Source: Cheiracanthium punctorium
Taxonomy: Eukaryota; Arthropoda; Arachnida; Araneae; Cheiracanthiidae
Direction: 5' to 3'
DNA: 64,000 nucleotides
Assembly: GCA_038373885.1 (NCBI GenBank)
Contig: JAWZYV010011908.1
Location: forward strand, 496,001 to 560,000
Shown: piece by piece, positions 1 to 9,960 of the stretch
Numbering within the stretch: position 1 is the stretch's first letter
How the letters are laid out: every line of letters starts with the position of its first letter
Notes under the pieces: generated by a model
What the model was told of the DNA's origin: nothing
What the model saw: the letters and a program-made list of their open reading frames with translations, nothing else
Databases searched by the model: none
Translations under genes and position numbers: made by a program

Positions 1-669
1 AAGCGTGTAGTGAGACCCGGGTTTGATCTAGTGAATTCGACGTGGTAGATTAAGACGTTATCTGACCCTGCAGAAAGTACCCCATTTGCCCCACCTTGAA
101 TTTCCGAGGTTTAGCGTCCACGGAGGCGATCTCGTGCCACCGCACTACGAACTGCCGTTGTCAGGGTTATTGCCAAGACATTTTTTTTTTTTGGGGGGGG
201 GGGAATGTCGATAAACTCTCACGTCAAATATCGGTTTTTACCAACTTATTTATTTTTATAAACTATATAAACAACTTCTTAATTTTGCCAACAGAGTTTG
301 TGTAATTTTGCCAAGTGCACCAGAAATAGAAAGTAAATTATTGTTTTCGTTAAATTTTTTTACCAAGTTTGCCAACTAGGTATCTGATTTTTCCAAGTTT
401 AACAGAATTTGCGAGTGTTTGGGGAGGGAGGAGATACCCTTCCCCATTCCCCCGTTAGCAAGGCCCCTGACCGCTGTAATTATTAACTTCTGAAAAAGGG
501 ATCACATGTTTGTGAATTTTAAAACATTTTCGGAAAGGTCAAATGCTAAACAAAATAGTGGAACAGGGTGAAATTGTAAAAAAATGTTTAAGATTAAAAG
601 ACATTCGAATGACTAAATAGTAAAAATTGCTTTAAAATCCATATATTTACTTTGTTTTTCATTTTTTAG
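1..669. other. Intronic sequence upstream of the first exon
   Basis: The stretch has poly-T and poly-G runs near 181-204 and otherwise low-complexity AT-rich DNA. No exon, transposon terminus or RNA gene is recognisable. It ends in the acceptor of the exon at 670. Confidence 0.35.
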
Positions 670-739
670 GTGCTAGATAGTAGAGAGTCACTCATAACGA
701 TTGCTGAAGCTAAGGAGGCAATATTTACAGAGGACTCAG
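670..739 (+). CDS. Internal exon of an SLC4A11-like transporter gene (first exon in window)
   Basis: This is a 70-nt open exon between a polypyrimidine-rich acceptor (ttttttag at 662-669) and a strong donor (CAG|gtaagtg at 740). It translates without stops as 23 residues beginning VLDSRESL and ending FTEDS, then leaves one base (G) of a split codon. That phase fits exactly the exon at 26433. Read with the two later exons it would be part of the cytosolic N-terminal domain of an SLC4-family membrane transporter. Its own sequence is too short and variable to assign alone; the call rests on splice signals and phase. The reading frame at its start is phase 0, so an upstream exon must precede the window. 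Confidence 0.55.
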
Positions 740-1116
740 GTAAGTGTAGCGAAATGGCTAAAGAACACAAGCAACTGTAATTTAATTACAGTGCATTTAG
801 TTAATACATTAGCTATATATGCCTTATATTTCAGAGGAATAGATGTTAGTAGTGAGAAATTAAGACAATGAAGCATTGAGTGCAGCGTGCAGGTGGCGTA
901 ATTGAATAATACAGATAGATGAGCAGGACTGGCAGTTAGGTAGCTAGGAATGCAGGGTACAAAGGGAGTTGTAAAATGATGGAAAAGAGAAGCAATTTTT
1001 TTTTAATATTACCAAATAGCGACAGCTAAAATAATTTTCATTTTTAACCTAACCATCCTATGGATTCGAGCTGGAGTCTGGACATTGTGGTATGCGAGTG
1101 CGACGCTGACTAAAAT
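740..1116. other. Intron 1 start, no gene
   Basis: AT-rich intronic sequence following the donor at 740. I see no coding or repeat signal before the retrotransposon gag begins. I searched here for a 5' LTR of the downstream BEL/Pao element matching the region after its integrase and did not find one. Confidence 0.4.
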
Positions 1117-2060
1117 GTGAGGGCTATTTTCTTGGACCTCAGAAATTCCTACAGCATGAGTGAACAATCGACGAATGAATCGACGAATTTAGTTGAGAGA
1201 TGTGAGTTTTACAACAACAAACAAATACAAAAATTTTACAGAGATTACACGCAATTTGCTAACTTTTGGAATACTTTTAAAGTGTCTGTAAATGACAATG
1301 TTCCATTATCAAAAGTTGAAAAATTTAACTACTTGAGAAGTTATCTGGATGGCTCAGTTCTTAACTCTATTGAAGGTTTAGAAATTTCAGAGTAAAACCA
1401 TGACATTGCATTGGATATTCTCGAGAACCGCTATGGAAATCGTGATGTTATAATAAACTTCCACATGAATAAGCTACTGAATTTAAATCCTGTTTACAAA
1501 TCTACCGATATTTCGAAATTGAAATGATTACATGCCGATATTGAAATTAATGACCGATCTTTGACAACATTGGGATTCAAACCATAGTCATATAGCTCCA
1601 TGCTAATTCCAGTAATTTTTCAATTACTTCCTCCTGATTTAACTTTAGAATATAATAGATAGAGCACAAAAGAGTCTTTAACATTTGATATAAACAAACT
1701 GTTAGATTTTCTTCAAATTGAAATTAAATGTCGTGAGCGTACTTTTTCTTTCTCGAAACCTAAAATGGTTGAAAATATTAAACAAAGAACTGTAAAATCA
1801 CTTAAATGGGAATTTACAAGTGCGCATGAATAAATAACTACAGTGACAAATGAGAAAACATCAAATTGTTGTGTTTTTTGCAATCAAAGTCCCAAATCGG
1901 TATTGTGTAGTACACTTAATATTGAAAAAAAAGAGAAATATTTTAAAATCACAAGGGCGATGTTTTCTCTGACTTAAACCTAAACATGTTATTAAATTTT
2001 GCGACTCAAAACAAAGGTGTTCTTGCGGTGGGAAGCATAACAAAGCAATTTTTTGAGGCA
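1117..2060 (+). pseudogene. BEL/Pao gag relic (DUF1759-like plus zinc-knuckle region)
   Basis: The open part (1117-1395) carries the motifs FANFWNTFK, LSKVEKFNYLRSYLDG and SVLNSIEGL, the signature of the gag region (DUF1759) of BEL/Pao LTR retrotransposons. A likely internal start is the Met of MSEQSTNES at 1156. After a stop at about 1393 the frame continues with ALDILENRYGNRDVII and, further on, a Cys-rich stretch (CCVFCNQSPKSVLC) near 1868-1912 that would be the nucleic-acid-binding knuckles. At least five in-frame stops show it is dead. It is cut off at about 2054 by the palindromic element and the protein resumes at 4384. Confidence 0.8.
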
Positions 2061-4385
2061 CATCAGGGGCAAATCAGGCAGGGCGTTTCCATCACCATCT
2101 CAGGATTTCATGATTTTTTTTTTCTTGTGTTGCCTTACCCAAGGAAAGGACAAGTCTGAAATATTTTTGATTTACCTCTTTTAGTTTTGGAGTTATGCGG
2201 GGTCAAAGTGCTCCATACGAGTGACGTAGAATTAATTTAGGGCCATTTCTGCCACTTTATTGTTTCGACTCTGACTGGCTCAGAGGTGCTTCAGAGAATG
2301 TTTTCATTTATCCTATAATATACCCTGGATATTAATATCTGAAATTGAAAATTCATTCGAAAATAGTTAGAGCCCCCAAATACCCCCATTTTCATAAAAA
2401 ATACAGTTTTAAGAATGCTTTAAATCTTGGCTCTGACGTAATACAGAAAAACTTTTTGTCCAGTGCAGTTATACATCTTTAGATAAAGTGAATCCAATGT
2501 TAAAATTTTTTGAAGGCCCCCAGGGCCCCAAACATGGTCCTTAGCGCTAATTTATACAATTTCGAATAATTATTACAGCTAAAGCCGACTTTCCGCATGA
2601 GAACTATTGGCATGGAGATGCAGTATCATTATAGTAGTTTCATATTATGAAAAAACATTTTTGAAGGTACAACTGTTTCCAATAAAAATCCCAAAAAGTA
2701 CCTCCCTGTTTGGAACATTCCACTGACACGCATGGGAGCATTTCGGTGTTACTTTTATAAGTTTAATCGACACTGGCAATATTGAAAATTAACTTATTCT
2801 TCATATATCTCAAATATATCATCCATATATCACGAATATTTCTTTTACAGGGAAACTCATAAGAATTACATTACGCTATATGGGGATCTCTGTAACTACT
2901 GATCCGATTGTAAATTTTTTTCACCGATAGAAAGCTACAGTATTCCTGAGTATTATAGGCAACCTTTCAGCATGCAGAACTTAGAACTTTCACAGGGACA
3001 CTCAAAGAATTCTAGCACATGACGCTATATGGACATCTCTGTACCTACTGAAAAGATTCTAAAGATCTTTTCACTGAAATCTACACTATTCTTGAGTAAC
3101 ATAGGCTAAAATGCATGCATGCAGTATAATTTACAGCAACACTCAAAGTAATTCGTAAACATTGTCGTAACTGTCTCCATTCGCCAAATGGGAAAAAAAA
3201 CTACCTAAATTAATTAATTGTACATATACCATGTCTTCATTTAATATAAACAAAAAATAAGTAATATTGTGAATAATAGAAATTGTTGAAATTCTACATC
3301 ATTCATTTCTGACTTGTATGCTATTTTACAACAAAATTCTCAAGGACAAATTCTCTGGTTACTTAGTTTTATTATAGAGTCTGTTCAGTAGTTACAGCGA
3401 TGTCCATATAGCGTAATGTATTAGAATACTTGAGAGTGTCCCTGTAAAAGGACTAGTTATGCTGCATGCTGAAAGGTAGCCTATAGCACTCAGGAAGACT
3501 GTAGCTTTCTATCAGTGAAAAAAAATTTCGAATCGGTTCAGTAGTTACGGAGATCCCCATACAGCGTAATGCAATTCTTATGAGTGCCCCCCTAAAAGAA
3601 CTATTTGTGATATATGGAGGATTTATTTGTGATGCATGCAGCATAAGTCTCATTTTCAATATTGCTTCAATGGATTAGACTTCTAAATGTAACTCCGAAA
3701 TGCCCCCATGCGTGCCAGTGGAATGTCCCAAATAGGAAGGTACTTTTTAGGATTTTTCTTGGAAACAGTTGTGCCTTCAAAAAATGTTTTTTCATACTAT
3801 GAAACTACTATGTTGATACGACACCTGCATGCCAATAGTTCTCCTGTGGGAAGTCGGCTTCAGCAGTACCAATGCTTCGAAATTGCATAAATTAGCGTTA
3901 AGAACCATGTTTGGGGTCCCGTACCGTACGGCACAGGGGGCCTTGAAAATTTTTTAACATTTGATTCTCTTTAAATGAAAACATATAAATGCACTGTGAA
4001 AAAATATTTTCTGTATCACGTCGGAGCCAAGATTTAAAGCATTCTTAAATATGTATTTTTTATGAAATTGGGGGAATTTGTGGGCTCTGACTATTTTCGA
4101 ATGAATTTTCAATTTGAGATGTTAATATCCAAGGTATATTATAGGATAAAATGAAAAAATCCTCTGAAGCACCTCTGTACCAGTCCTAAATTGGCCCTAA
4201 ATTGATTCTACGTCACTTCCCTGGGGTACTTCGACCCCCATAACTCCAAAACTAAAAGAGAAAAATCAAAAATATTTCATATTTGTTCTTTCCTTGGGTA
4301 AGGCAACACAAGAAAAAAAAAATCATGAAATTATGAGACGGTGATGAAAACTTGTTCCTTTTTTTGCCCGATTTGCTCTTGCAAT
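2054..4385. mobile_element. 2.3 kb palindromic (long-armed inverted repeat) element inserted in the Pao relic
   Basis: Two inverted arms of about 1 kb each (about 2054-3075 and 3360-4385) flank a spacer of about 285 bp. The arms align nearly end to end: the left-arm sequence around 2126-2150 (tcttgtgttgccttaccc) is the reverse complement of 4297-4314, and the 2880-2900 block matches 3541-3562. The outer ends read GAGGCA followed by GCAAATC on both sides. Arms carry tandem subrepeats (see separate entry). No transposase is recognisable, so this is a non-autonomous foldback-type element. I could not define a target duplication. Superfamily is unknown; long arms would fit a Mutator/foldback-like element but this is a guess. 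Confidence 0.8.
2848..3270. repeat. Tandem ~140-bp subrepeats inside the palindrome
   Basis: Three diverged units start at about 2849, 2993 and 3130 (cagggaaactcataag, cagggacactcaaag, cagcaacactcaaag). Each contains an acgctatatggacatctctgtaac-like core followed by a cattcctgagtaatatagg-like segment and ends in a cat/gcatgcag word. The mirror arm repeats the same units in reverse near 3395-3600. Confidence 0.65.
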
Positions 4386-5704
4386 GCCTCTTAAAAGTAA
4401 TTTGATGAGTCATGAAAATCACTCCGATAAACAAGTGGACTCAATAAATTCAAAATTAACAAATGCACATCCAAGTAAGAAATTTGTAACAGCCATTTCC
4501 TGTGCCAAAAAGAATAAGGTTCTTTTACAAATATGCAGTGTGAAGGCAAAAAACAAAAATAAAGAGGTAATTATTCGCCTATTATTAGCTACGGGCACTA
4601 CAGAAACATTTGTATTAAAATCTGTTTCTGATAGTTTGAAATTAAATGCCATCCGACAGGAAAATTTATCAGTGTTTACCTTTGGTAGCGAAGAGCCTAT
4701 CAGGAAAACTTACGATGTTGTGAAACTTAAATTAGAAAATAAGAATTCGTCAAGTTCTAAATTGGAAATTGAAGAACTGGTTACGGATAATATTTCAGGT
4801 TCTGATATCCCGCTCCTAGGATTCAGTGATGTTAAGGAAATTGGTATTTTTCAGAATTTAACTCTTGCAGACTCGCCTTAAAATGAAATACCCATTACAC
4901 TCCCTGTGGGAGCGGACTATTATTACGATATAATAATTGGAAATATTAAACATCTGAACAAAAATTTGATTGCGATAGAAACTTTTTTTGGCTGGTGCCT
5001 GCAGAACAAAAAATGTGGAAAAGAGTGTTCACTGAATTTTAATGTAATTATTGAGGAACATTTGATATCTGAACATTTAAAAAAGTTTGGGTCTTCGAGA
5101 GTTCGGGAATTATAAACACAAAACAAGACACTGATCAATCGGAAAATGAAGTAATGAAACAATTTGAGGCAGATCTTTAATATGTAAACAATAGGTATAC
5201 GGTCAAGCTGCCATGGAAACTGAGAAAACAGTGTTTAAATGATAATAGGGAAATTGCTCAGAATAGGTTAGCTAAATTAAATAAGAGATTCATTAGAAAT
5301 CCTCAGTTGTTTTTTGAATATAAAACGGTATTACAGGTTTATTTGAATGAAGGAATAATTGAAACAGTTCCTAAATCAGAAGATGAGGATTGTGTTAAAT
5401 TTTATTTGCCACACAGAGAAGTTTTAATATTAGAACGTGTGACCAGTAAACTGAGAATTGCGTATGATGCTTCCTCTCATGATACTGGCTGTTTATCCCT
5501 AAACGATTTTTTGTATTCTGGCCCTAATTTTTATCCAGATGTTATGTTTTCGGCTTTATCCAGTTGCTTTTACTATCTAAAAGCAATATCTAAAAAGCAT
5601 TTTTTCAGATTCTAGTACACGAAGAAGACAGAGATGTCTGTCGTTTTTTGTTTTGTGAAGATCCCTGTGACGTGCCAAAAGAACGCAAATTTATAAATTT
5701 ACTA
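4384..5704 (+). pseudogene. BEL/Pao pol relic: aspartic protease and first half of reverse transcriptase
   Basis: From 4384 an ORF of 165 residues matches the Pao protease region (DUF1758): the active-site motif expected as LLDTGS is seen as LLATGTTETFV, so the catalytic Asp is replaced by Ala. It continues (4906-5115) with GADYYYDIIIGNI and FFGWCLQNK, the usual block after the protease, then after stops with VKLPWKLRKQCLNDNREIAQ and (5307-5615) FYLPHREVLILERVTSKLRI, AYDASSHD and SLNDFLYSGPN, the fingers/palm start of Pao reverse transcriptase. Frames are broken several times. A hAT-type MITE at 5708 interrupts the domain just before the catalytic motif, which reappears at 6038. Confidence 0.82.
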
Positions 5705-5707
5705 GAG

Positions 5708-6030
5708 CAGCATTTCTCAACCTGTGGGGCGCGCCCCAAAAAGGGGGGTGCGAGAAAAACCAAAGAGCAAGTAGTGATGAATTTTTTTGAAAACTCATTT
5801 ATTCTCATTTTTACTCAAAAATATATCCATTTTTGTTTAAAATGTTTCAACCTGTGTTTGAACCTGTGTGTTCAAACTTTACTGATAACATTATTTTGTA
5901 GAAAATTCGACTAAATGTTTATTGTTAAAGATTAAAAAACTGAATGTATGCTGAAAAATGTGAGGGGGGGGGCGCAACCGTAAGATAGCCTTTGTTGGGG
6001 GGGGTGACGTTAAAAGGTTGAGAACCGCTG
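5708..6030. mobile_element. Non-autonomous hAT MITE (SPIN/Charlie-like ends) inside the Pao reverse transcriptase
   Basis: The left end reads CAGCATTTCTCAACCTGTGG and the right end, reverse-complemented, CAGCGGTTCTCAACCTTTTA. Such CAGNGGTTCTCAACC termini with G-rich subterminal runs are typical of hAT elements of the SPIN/Charlie type. The Pao reading resumes directly after it (TTVLFGDN at about 6034). A matching 8-bp duplication is not evident (tactagag left, caccacag right), so the target site has mutated or the boundary is off by a few bases. Confidence 0.7.
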
Positions 6031-6033
6031 CAC

Positions 6034-6830
6034 CACAGTATTATTTGGAGACAATTGTAGTCCATTTCTGTTGGCAGATACAATAAAATATCATTTGAAA
6101 GGTTATGTCACAAAGTATCCGAAGACTGTAAATTTTCTTAGCAAAAACGTTTATGTTGATGACATCATAGGAAGTATCAGCTCTGTTGAGCAACCCTTAT
6201 CCACAACACTAGAAGCAATAGAAATTTTTAAAAGTGCAATCATTGATTCCCCGTTTTTGTTTTTTCGAAATTGTTGATATCAATATTGCTAATTTAAAAC
6301 TACATATTTTCTCGGATACAAGTATGTCAGCCTATGGCAGTGTTGCCTACTTGCGGCAACAACTACAGATGAAAACATTCAAACTATTCTTGTGGCTTCT
6401 AAAAATCGCGTAGCACCCTTAAGAACTCTCACGTTACCGAAATTGGAACTGGTGGCCGCATTTGTGCTCCGCAAGATTGAGCTGCAACATTTTGTAGGCG
6501 TTGAACATAAATATGCCTAGTGTTTTTTGGATTGACTCAAAAATCACTTATTTTTGGATTAGAGGGCATAATCAAAATTTAAACCCTTTTTCAAAAATCG
6601 AGTAGAAGAGATCCAAAAGCTTACTTCACCTACAAATTGGCGTCACTGCCCCGGAGTGGACAACCCCGCGGATTTTGTTTCGAGAGGAACAAAACTTTCT
6701 GAACCAATCAGTGATCCAGTATGGCTTTTCTGGTCAAAGTGGCTTAGCCTTCCACCAGAATTTTGTCCAAAAACTATTGAAGTCATTGATGAAGACCAGC
6801 TAGAATATTGAAAGAATCCTGATATATTGC
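6034..6830 (+). pseudogene. BEL/Pao pol relic: RT catalytic part and RNase H
   Basis: After the MITE the Pao protein continues with LFGDNCSPFLLADT, then NVYVDDIIG: the YVDD box is the reverse-transcriptase active site and is intact. From about 6290 the RNase H part is frameshifted (SAYGSVAYLR, then WIDSKITYFWIRGHNQN). The conserved Pao tail NWRHCPGVDNPADFVSRGTK is clear at 6640-6700. Frameshifts around 6275 and 6400 and a stop at 6811 make it non-functional. Confidence 0.8.
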
Positions 6831-7900
6831 AATGTGCATGTGTTAATGAAGAACTTAAAAATCAAATAGATATAGAAAAAATTAGTAGCTTCGAGAAATT
6901 AGTAAGAATCCCTGCCTTACTTAAATGGTTTATAACGAAGTTAAAAAAATCTAGTAAAGCTCATGGTTCACTAACTGCAGAAGAGTTGACAGAAGCTGAA
7001 AATTTTCTAATAAGGAGCGAACAAAAACTATTTGACAAAAATGAGTTTCAAAACCTAATAAATGGAAATCATGTTGATAAATGTTCACCCCTTTTCAATT
7101 ATGTTCCATATATCGATGGAAATGAAATTATTCGCTTTAGTGGCAGAGTGGAATTCAGCAATCTTTCTTTGGAGGAAAAGCACCCAATAATCTTACAAAA
7201 TATTCACGGTTAACGACACTCCTTGTACAAAGAGATCATGAAAAAGTGATGCATGCAGGAACTTAAATGACGTTATCGAAAATTCGTTCTATATATTGGA
7301 TCTCCAAGGGCAGACAGTAAAAAGCATCATTAAAAGATGTCTTATTTGAAAGAAATATCTTTCTAGACCAGCAGATCAAATCACAACACCTTTACCAAAG
7401 GACCGAATAACGGAATCCCCTCCATTTTCAGTATTATGTGGTTTGGGATTCGCGGGTCCAATATGTGTTAAAAATCTAGACAAGCCTCAAAAATCTTACT
7501 ACTTTTGATCACCTGCGGAGTCACCCGATCATTACACCTACAGCTTGTGTCAGACATGGCCGCTGACTCATTTCTTCTTGCCTTTAGACGATTTCTGTCT
7601 CGAAGATTGAGTTGTAAAGTTATTTACTCCGATAATTGGAAAACCTTTAAGAAGGCTAAGAAGGAAATAGAAAATCTATACGATATTCTTTCACGCGATC
7701 AAGTGTTAAAATTTCTTGCAAAAGAAATAATAATGGAAAAATATCATTAAAAGAGCTGCGCGGTTGGGAGGGATCTACGAGCGTCTGGTAAAGTCTGTTA
7801 AAGAATGCTTAAGAAAAATATTGGTAAAGCCCTTATTGAACTATGAAGAAATGTCAACACTATTGGTTGAAGTAGAAACCATCCTTTATTTGCGTCCTTT
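6827..7900 (+). pseudogene. BEL/Pao integrase relic
   Basis: The 128-residue ORF at 6827-7213 contains LTAEELTEAENFLIRSEQ and IDGNEIIRFSGRVEFSNLSLEEKHPIIL, the region between RNase H and integrase of Pao elements. The integrase core follows in broken frames: HLQLVSDMAADSFLLAFRRF and VIYSDNWKTFKKAKKEI at 7505-7750, where the SDN of YSDNWKTF carries the second catalytic Asp (usually SDNGTNF, so the Gly is changed to Trp). Stops and frameshifts are frequent. Confidence 0.78.
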
Positions 7901-8107
7901 GTCATATGTCTATAACTAGAAAGAAGAAACCGAAGCTTTAACTCCTATGCATTTTCTAAACTTCGAAAAAAATTTTCTCTTCCTGTTAATTATTTCGATG
8001 TTATTGAAGATGGTTCTAAAAGGTTTCACTCTTGAAGAGAAAAAGATACCAATCTCTTCTTTTCAAACGATTTTGGTCCAAATGGAATAAAACTGTATTT
8101 ACTAGAT

Positions 8108-8338
8108 TTGAAATTCGCTCATTTCTTTAAAAATCCTACATCTCGCACACCACTGAAAGTAGGTGATGTCGTCTTAATTGAAGGTGAGAACAAAAACAAG
8201 ATTCTTTGGAAACTAGGCAAAATCCTGAAAGCTATACCCGGAAGAGATAATAATGTACGATCGTATGAAATAAAAACTGTGAATGGTATCCTAATAACTG
8301 TTCAACATTTATATCCTTTAGAAATTACAGACGGATGA
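8108..8338 (+). pseudogene. BEL/Pao C-terminal domain (DUF5641-like)
   Basis: The ORF reads VGDVVLIEGENKNKILWKLG, then IPGRDNNVRSYEIKTVNG, and ends in HLYPLEI. This is the characteristic extreme C-terminus of BEL/Pao polyproteins (DUF5641). It marks the end of the coding part of the element at 8338. Confidence 0.85.
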
Positions 8339-8589
8339 ACATTAAAAACTGTATTATATTTTCCTTTTTGAACTCTGAAACCTTTTGCATATTTTAATTT
8401 GAAACTTTTTACCTTTTTCATAAATATTGTGTATTGTATCATTTTTATTTCTGGTATGTATTGAATTCATTCTCTTTACCTTGCATATTTTGAAAATGTT
8501 TTAATTGTTTGTTCTAAGTATTGCATTGATATTTTTTATTATAATTATTTGATAGATATTTTAGATTAATTGAACATTTTGTTTGAAAT

Positions 8590-8970
8590 TGAACCACTGA
8601 TGTAGAATTTAGATATTATGTAGAATATTAGATGATTTGTAGAAATTTAGAAAGTGAACTTCCTTGGAGTTCAGAGGAGTGTGTAGAAATTTATTTCTAT
8701 AGATGGCGCAACGTGCTTTAAAAGAAAAAGGATACTTCGACTTCTACAACACTCCCATGAGCCTCTTTTCGGAATGTTTTGCTTTGGTTCAATTTTGCGC
8801 CTGAGAGCGTGTTTAGAATATAGATTTGAAGCGAAGTTGTTGCTATTTTAATTAATTATGTGAAGTGAAACGTTTTTATGTAAATAGTGAATTGTCAATA
8901 TATATGTTTCTTTTTAAAAATGAGTTTTTATTGCGTCATCTGTGTTTTTACTTTCGGAGCCAAGCCATTC
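8590..8970 (+). repeat. Putative 3' LTR region of the BEL/Pao element
   Basis: It lies in the right place, about 250-630 bp after the last Pao codon, has repeated tgtagaa starts (8602, 8630, 8638) and a TATA/poly-A-signal-like AT-rich end. No matching 5' LTR is present before the gag, so boundaries cannot be fixed and the call is positional. Confidence 0.35.
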
Positions 8971-9039
8971 GAATTTTGACTGTTCTTGATTTGGAAATAC
9001 GTTGACTTCGAACCCCAGCTTCGTTTTCTCTTTTTTATT

Positions 9040-9245
9040 TTTTAATATGAAGAGAAACGTGAAAAGAACGTTTTGGGCTGCCATCCATCTGGGTACGAAT
9101 TTTTAAAAATCGCTTCTTAAATGACGCCTTGGATTTAAAAGCTATAAGTTCCTAAAATTTCATGTCTGTACCTCCAGTAGATTTTGCTGGGCGATGATCG
9201 AGAGTCAGTCAGTCAGGACATCTTCCTTTATATATATAGAGAGAT
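9040..9245 (+). repeat. 3' tail of an unidentified interspersed repeat
   Basis: The segment ends in gagagtcagtcagtcaggaca followed by tttatatatatagagagata. A GTCAGTCAG run followed by a TATATATAGA end is common at the ends of arthropod interspersed repeats (RTE-type LINEs and Helitron-like elements). No coding remnant accompanies it. Confidence 0.3.
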
Positions 9246-9644
9246 AAAATGTTTAATTAATCATCAAGTGTGACACGAATGTTTAATTAATCGTATAATT
9301 AATGAAGTATGTAAATACCGAAAATAATAACCTTGCATCCTTTCCCCCATCGATCAAAATTATTGTTATATTTGAAGAGTTCCTATGTTTCGCCAATAGA
9401 CAGTGTATTTGTTTATTTCACCCCAGTGAATTCCTCATGCCGCATTATTTTTCACTTTCGTTTTGAAAATCCCAGGAGGTGTAATTCCCCCCCCCCACCG
9501 TAAAACCGCCAATGATAAGTCCATAAGATGTTCATACACAAATAGCATAAGTAATACATCCAGAATGTCCAAAAGGTCCCAAATAGTCTGGAAATAAATA
9601 TCTGTTACACATCCATATATGAAATTGGCCCCAAAAGCCAAGAA

Positions 9645-9958
9645 ATGTATGTACCTGGTGGTTATAATTTATTTGCCAGAAGAGGACAGCTCGCGTCAAT
9701 GAAAGTGTCGCTTAGAGCTACATATACGTCCTTCCCGGAATTTCCCGCCACAATTTGGAACCTCATCAGAAGGTGGGGACTTCTGAATATTGGCACCCCT
9801 CTGAAACTGCTAGCGACCGCAGAGAGGACTTTCGGAACCACGGATTTAACGTGCACGTACACCGCATGTACACAGTGGTCTTTAGTGGTACGCCGGTATC
9901 GAACCTACAACCTTCCGGTTGCGAGTCCACCGCCTTAACCGCTGGGCTACTACGGCCC
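9645..9958 (-). mobile_element. tRNA-derived SINE
   Basis: On the minus strand from 9958 it begins GGGCCGTAGTAGCCCAGCGG, containing a box A (TAGCCCAGCGG), and about 50 nt later a box B (GGTTCGATACC), the two internal RNA polymerase III promoter boxes of a tRNA-derived SINE head. An anticodon-like stem (GTGGACTCGCAACC) lies between them. The body toward 9645 is unrelated to tRNA. The rest of the sequence cannot fold as a functional tRNA with a proper acceptor stem, so I call a SINE rather than a tRNA gene. Confidence 0.7.
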
Positions 9959-9960
9959 TA

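Noticed and set aside
5648..5914. 88-codon open frame
   Set aside because: It crosses the boundary between the Pao relic and the hAT MITE.
9885..9958. Functional tRNA gene on the minus strand
   Set aside because: Box A and B are present but no closing acceptor stem is found and the SINE body follows.
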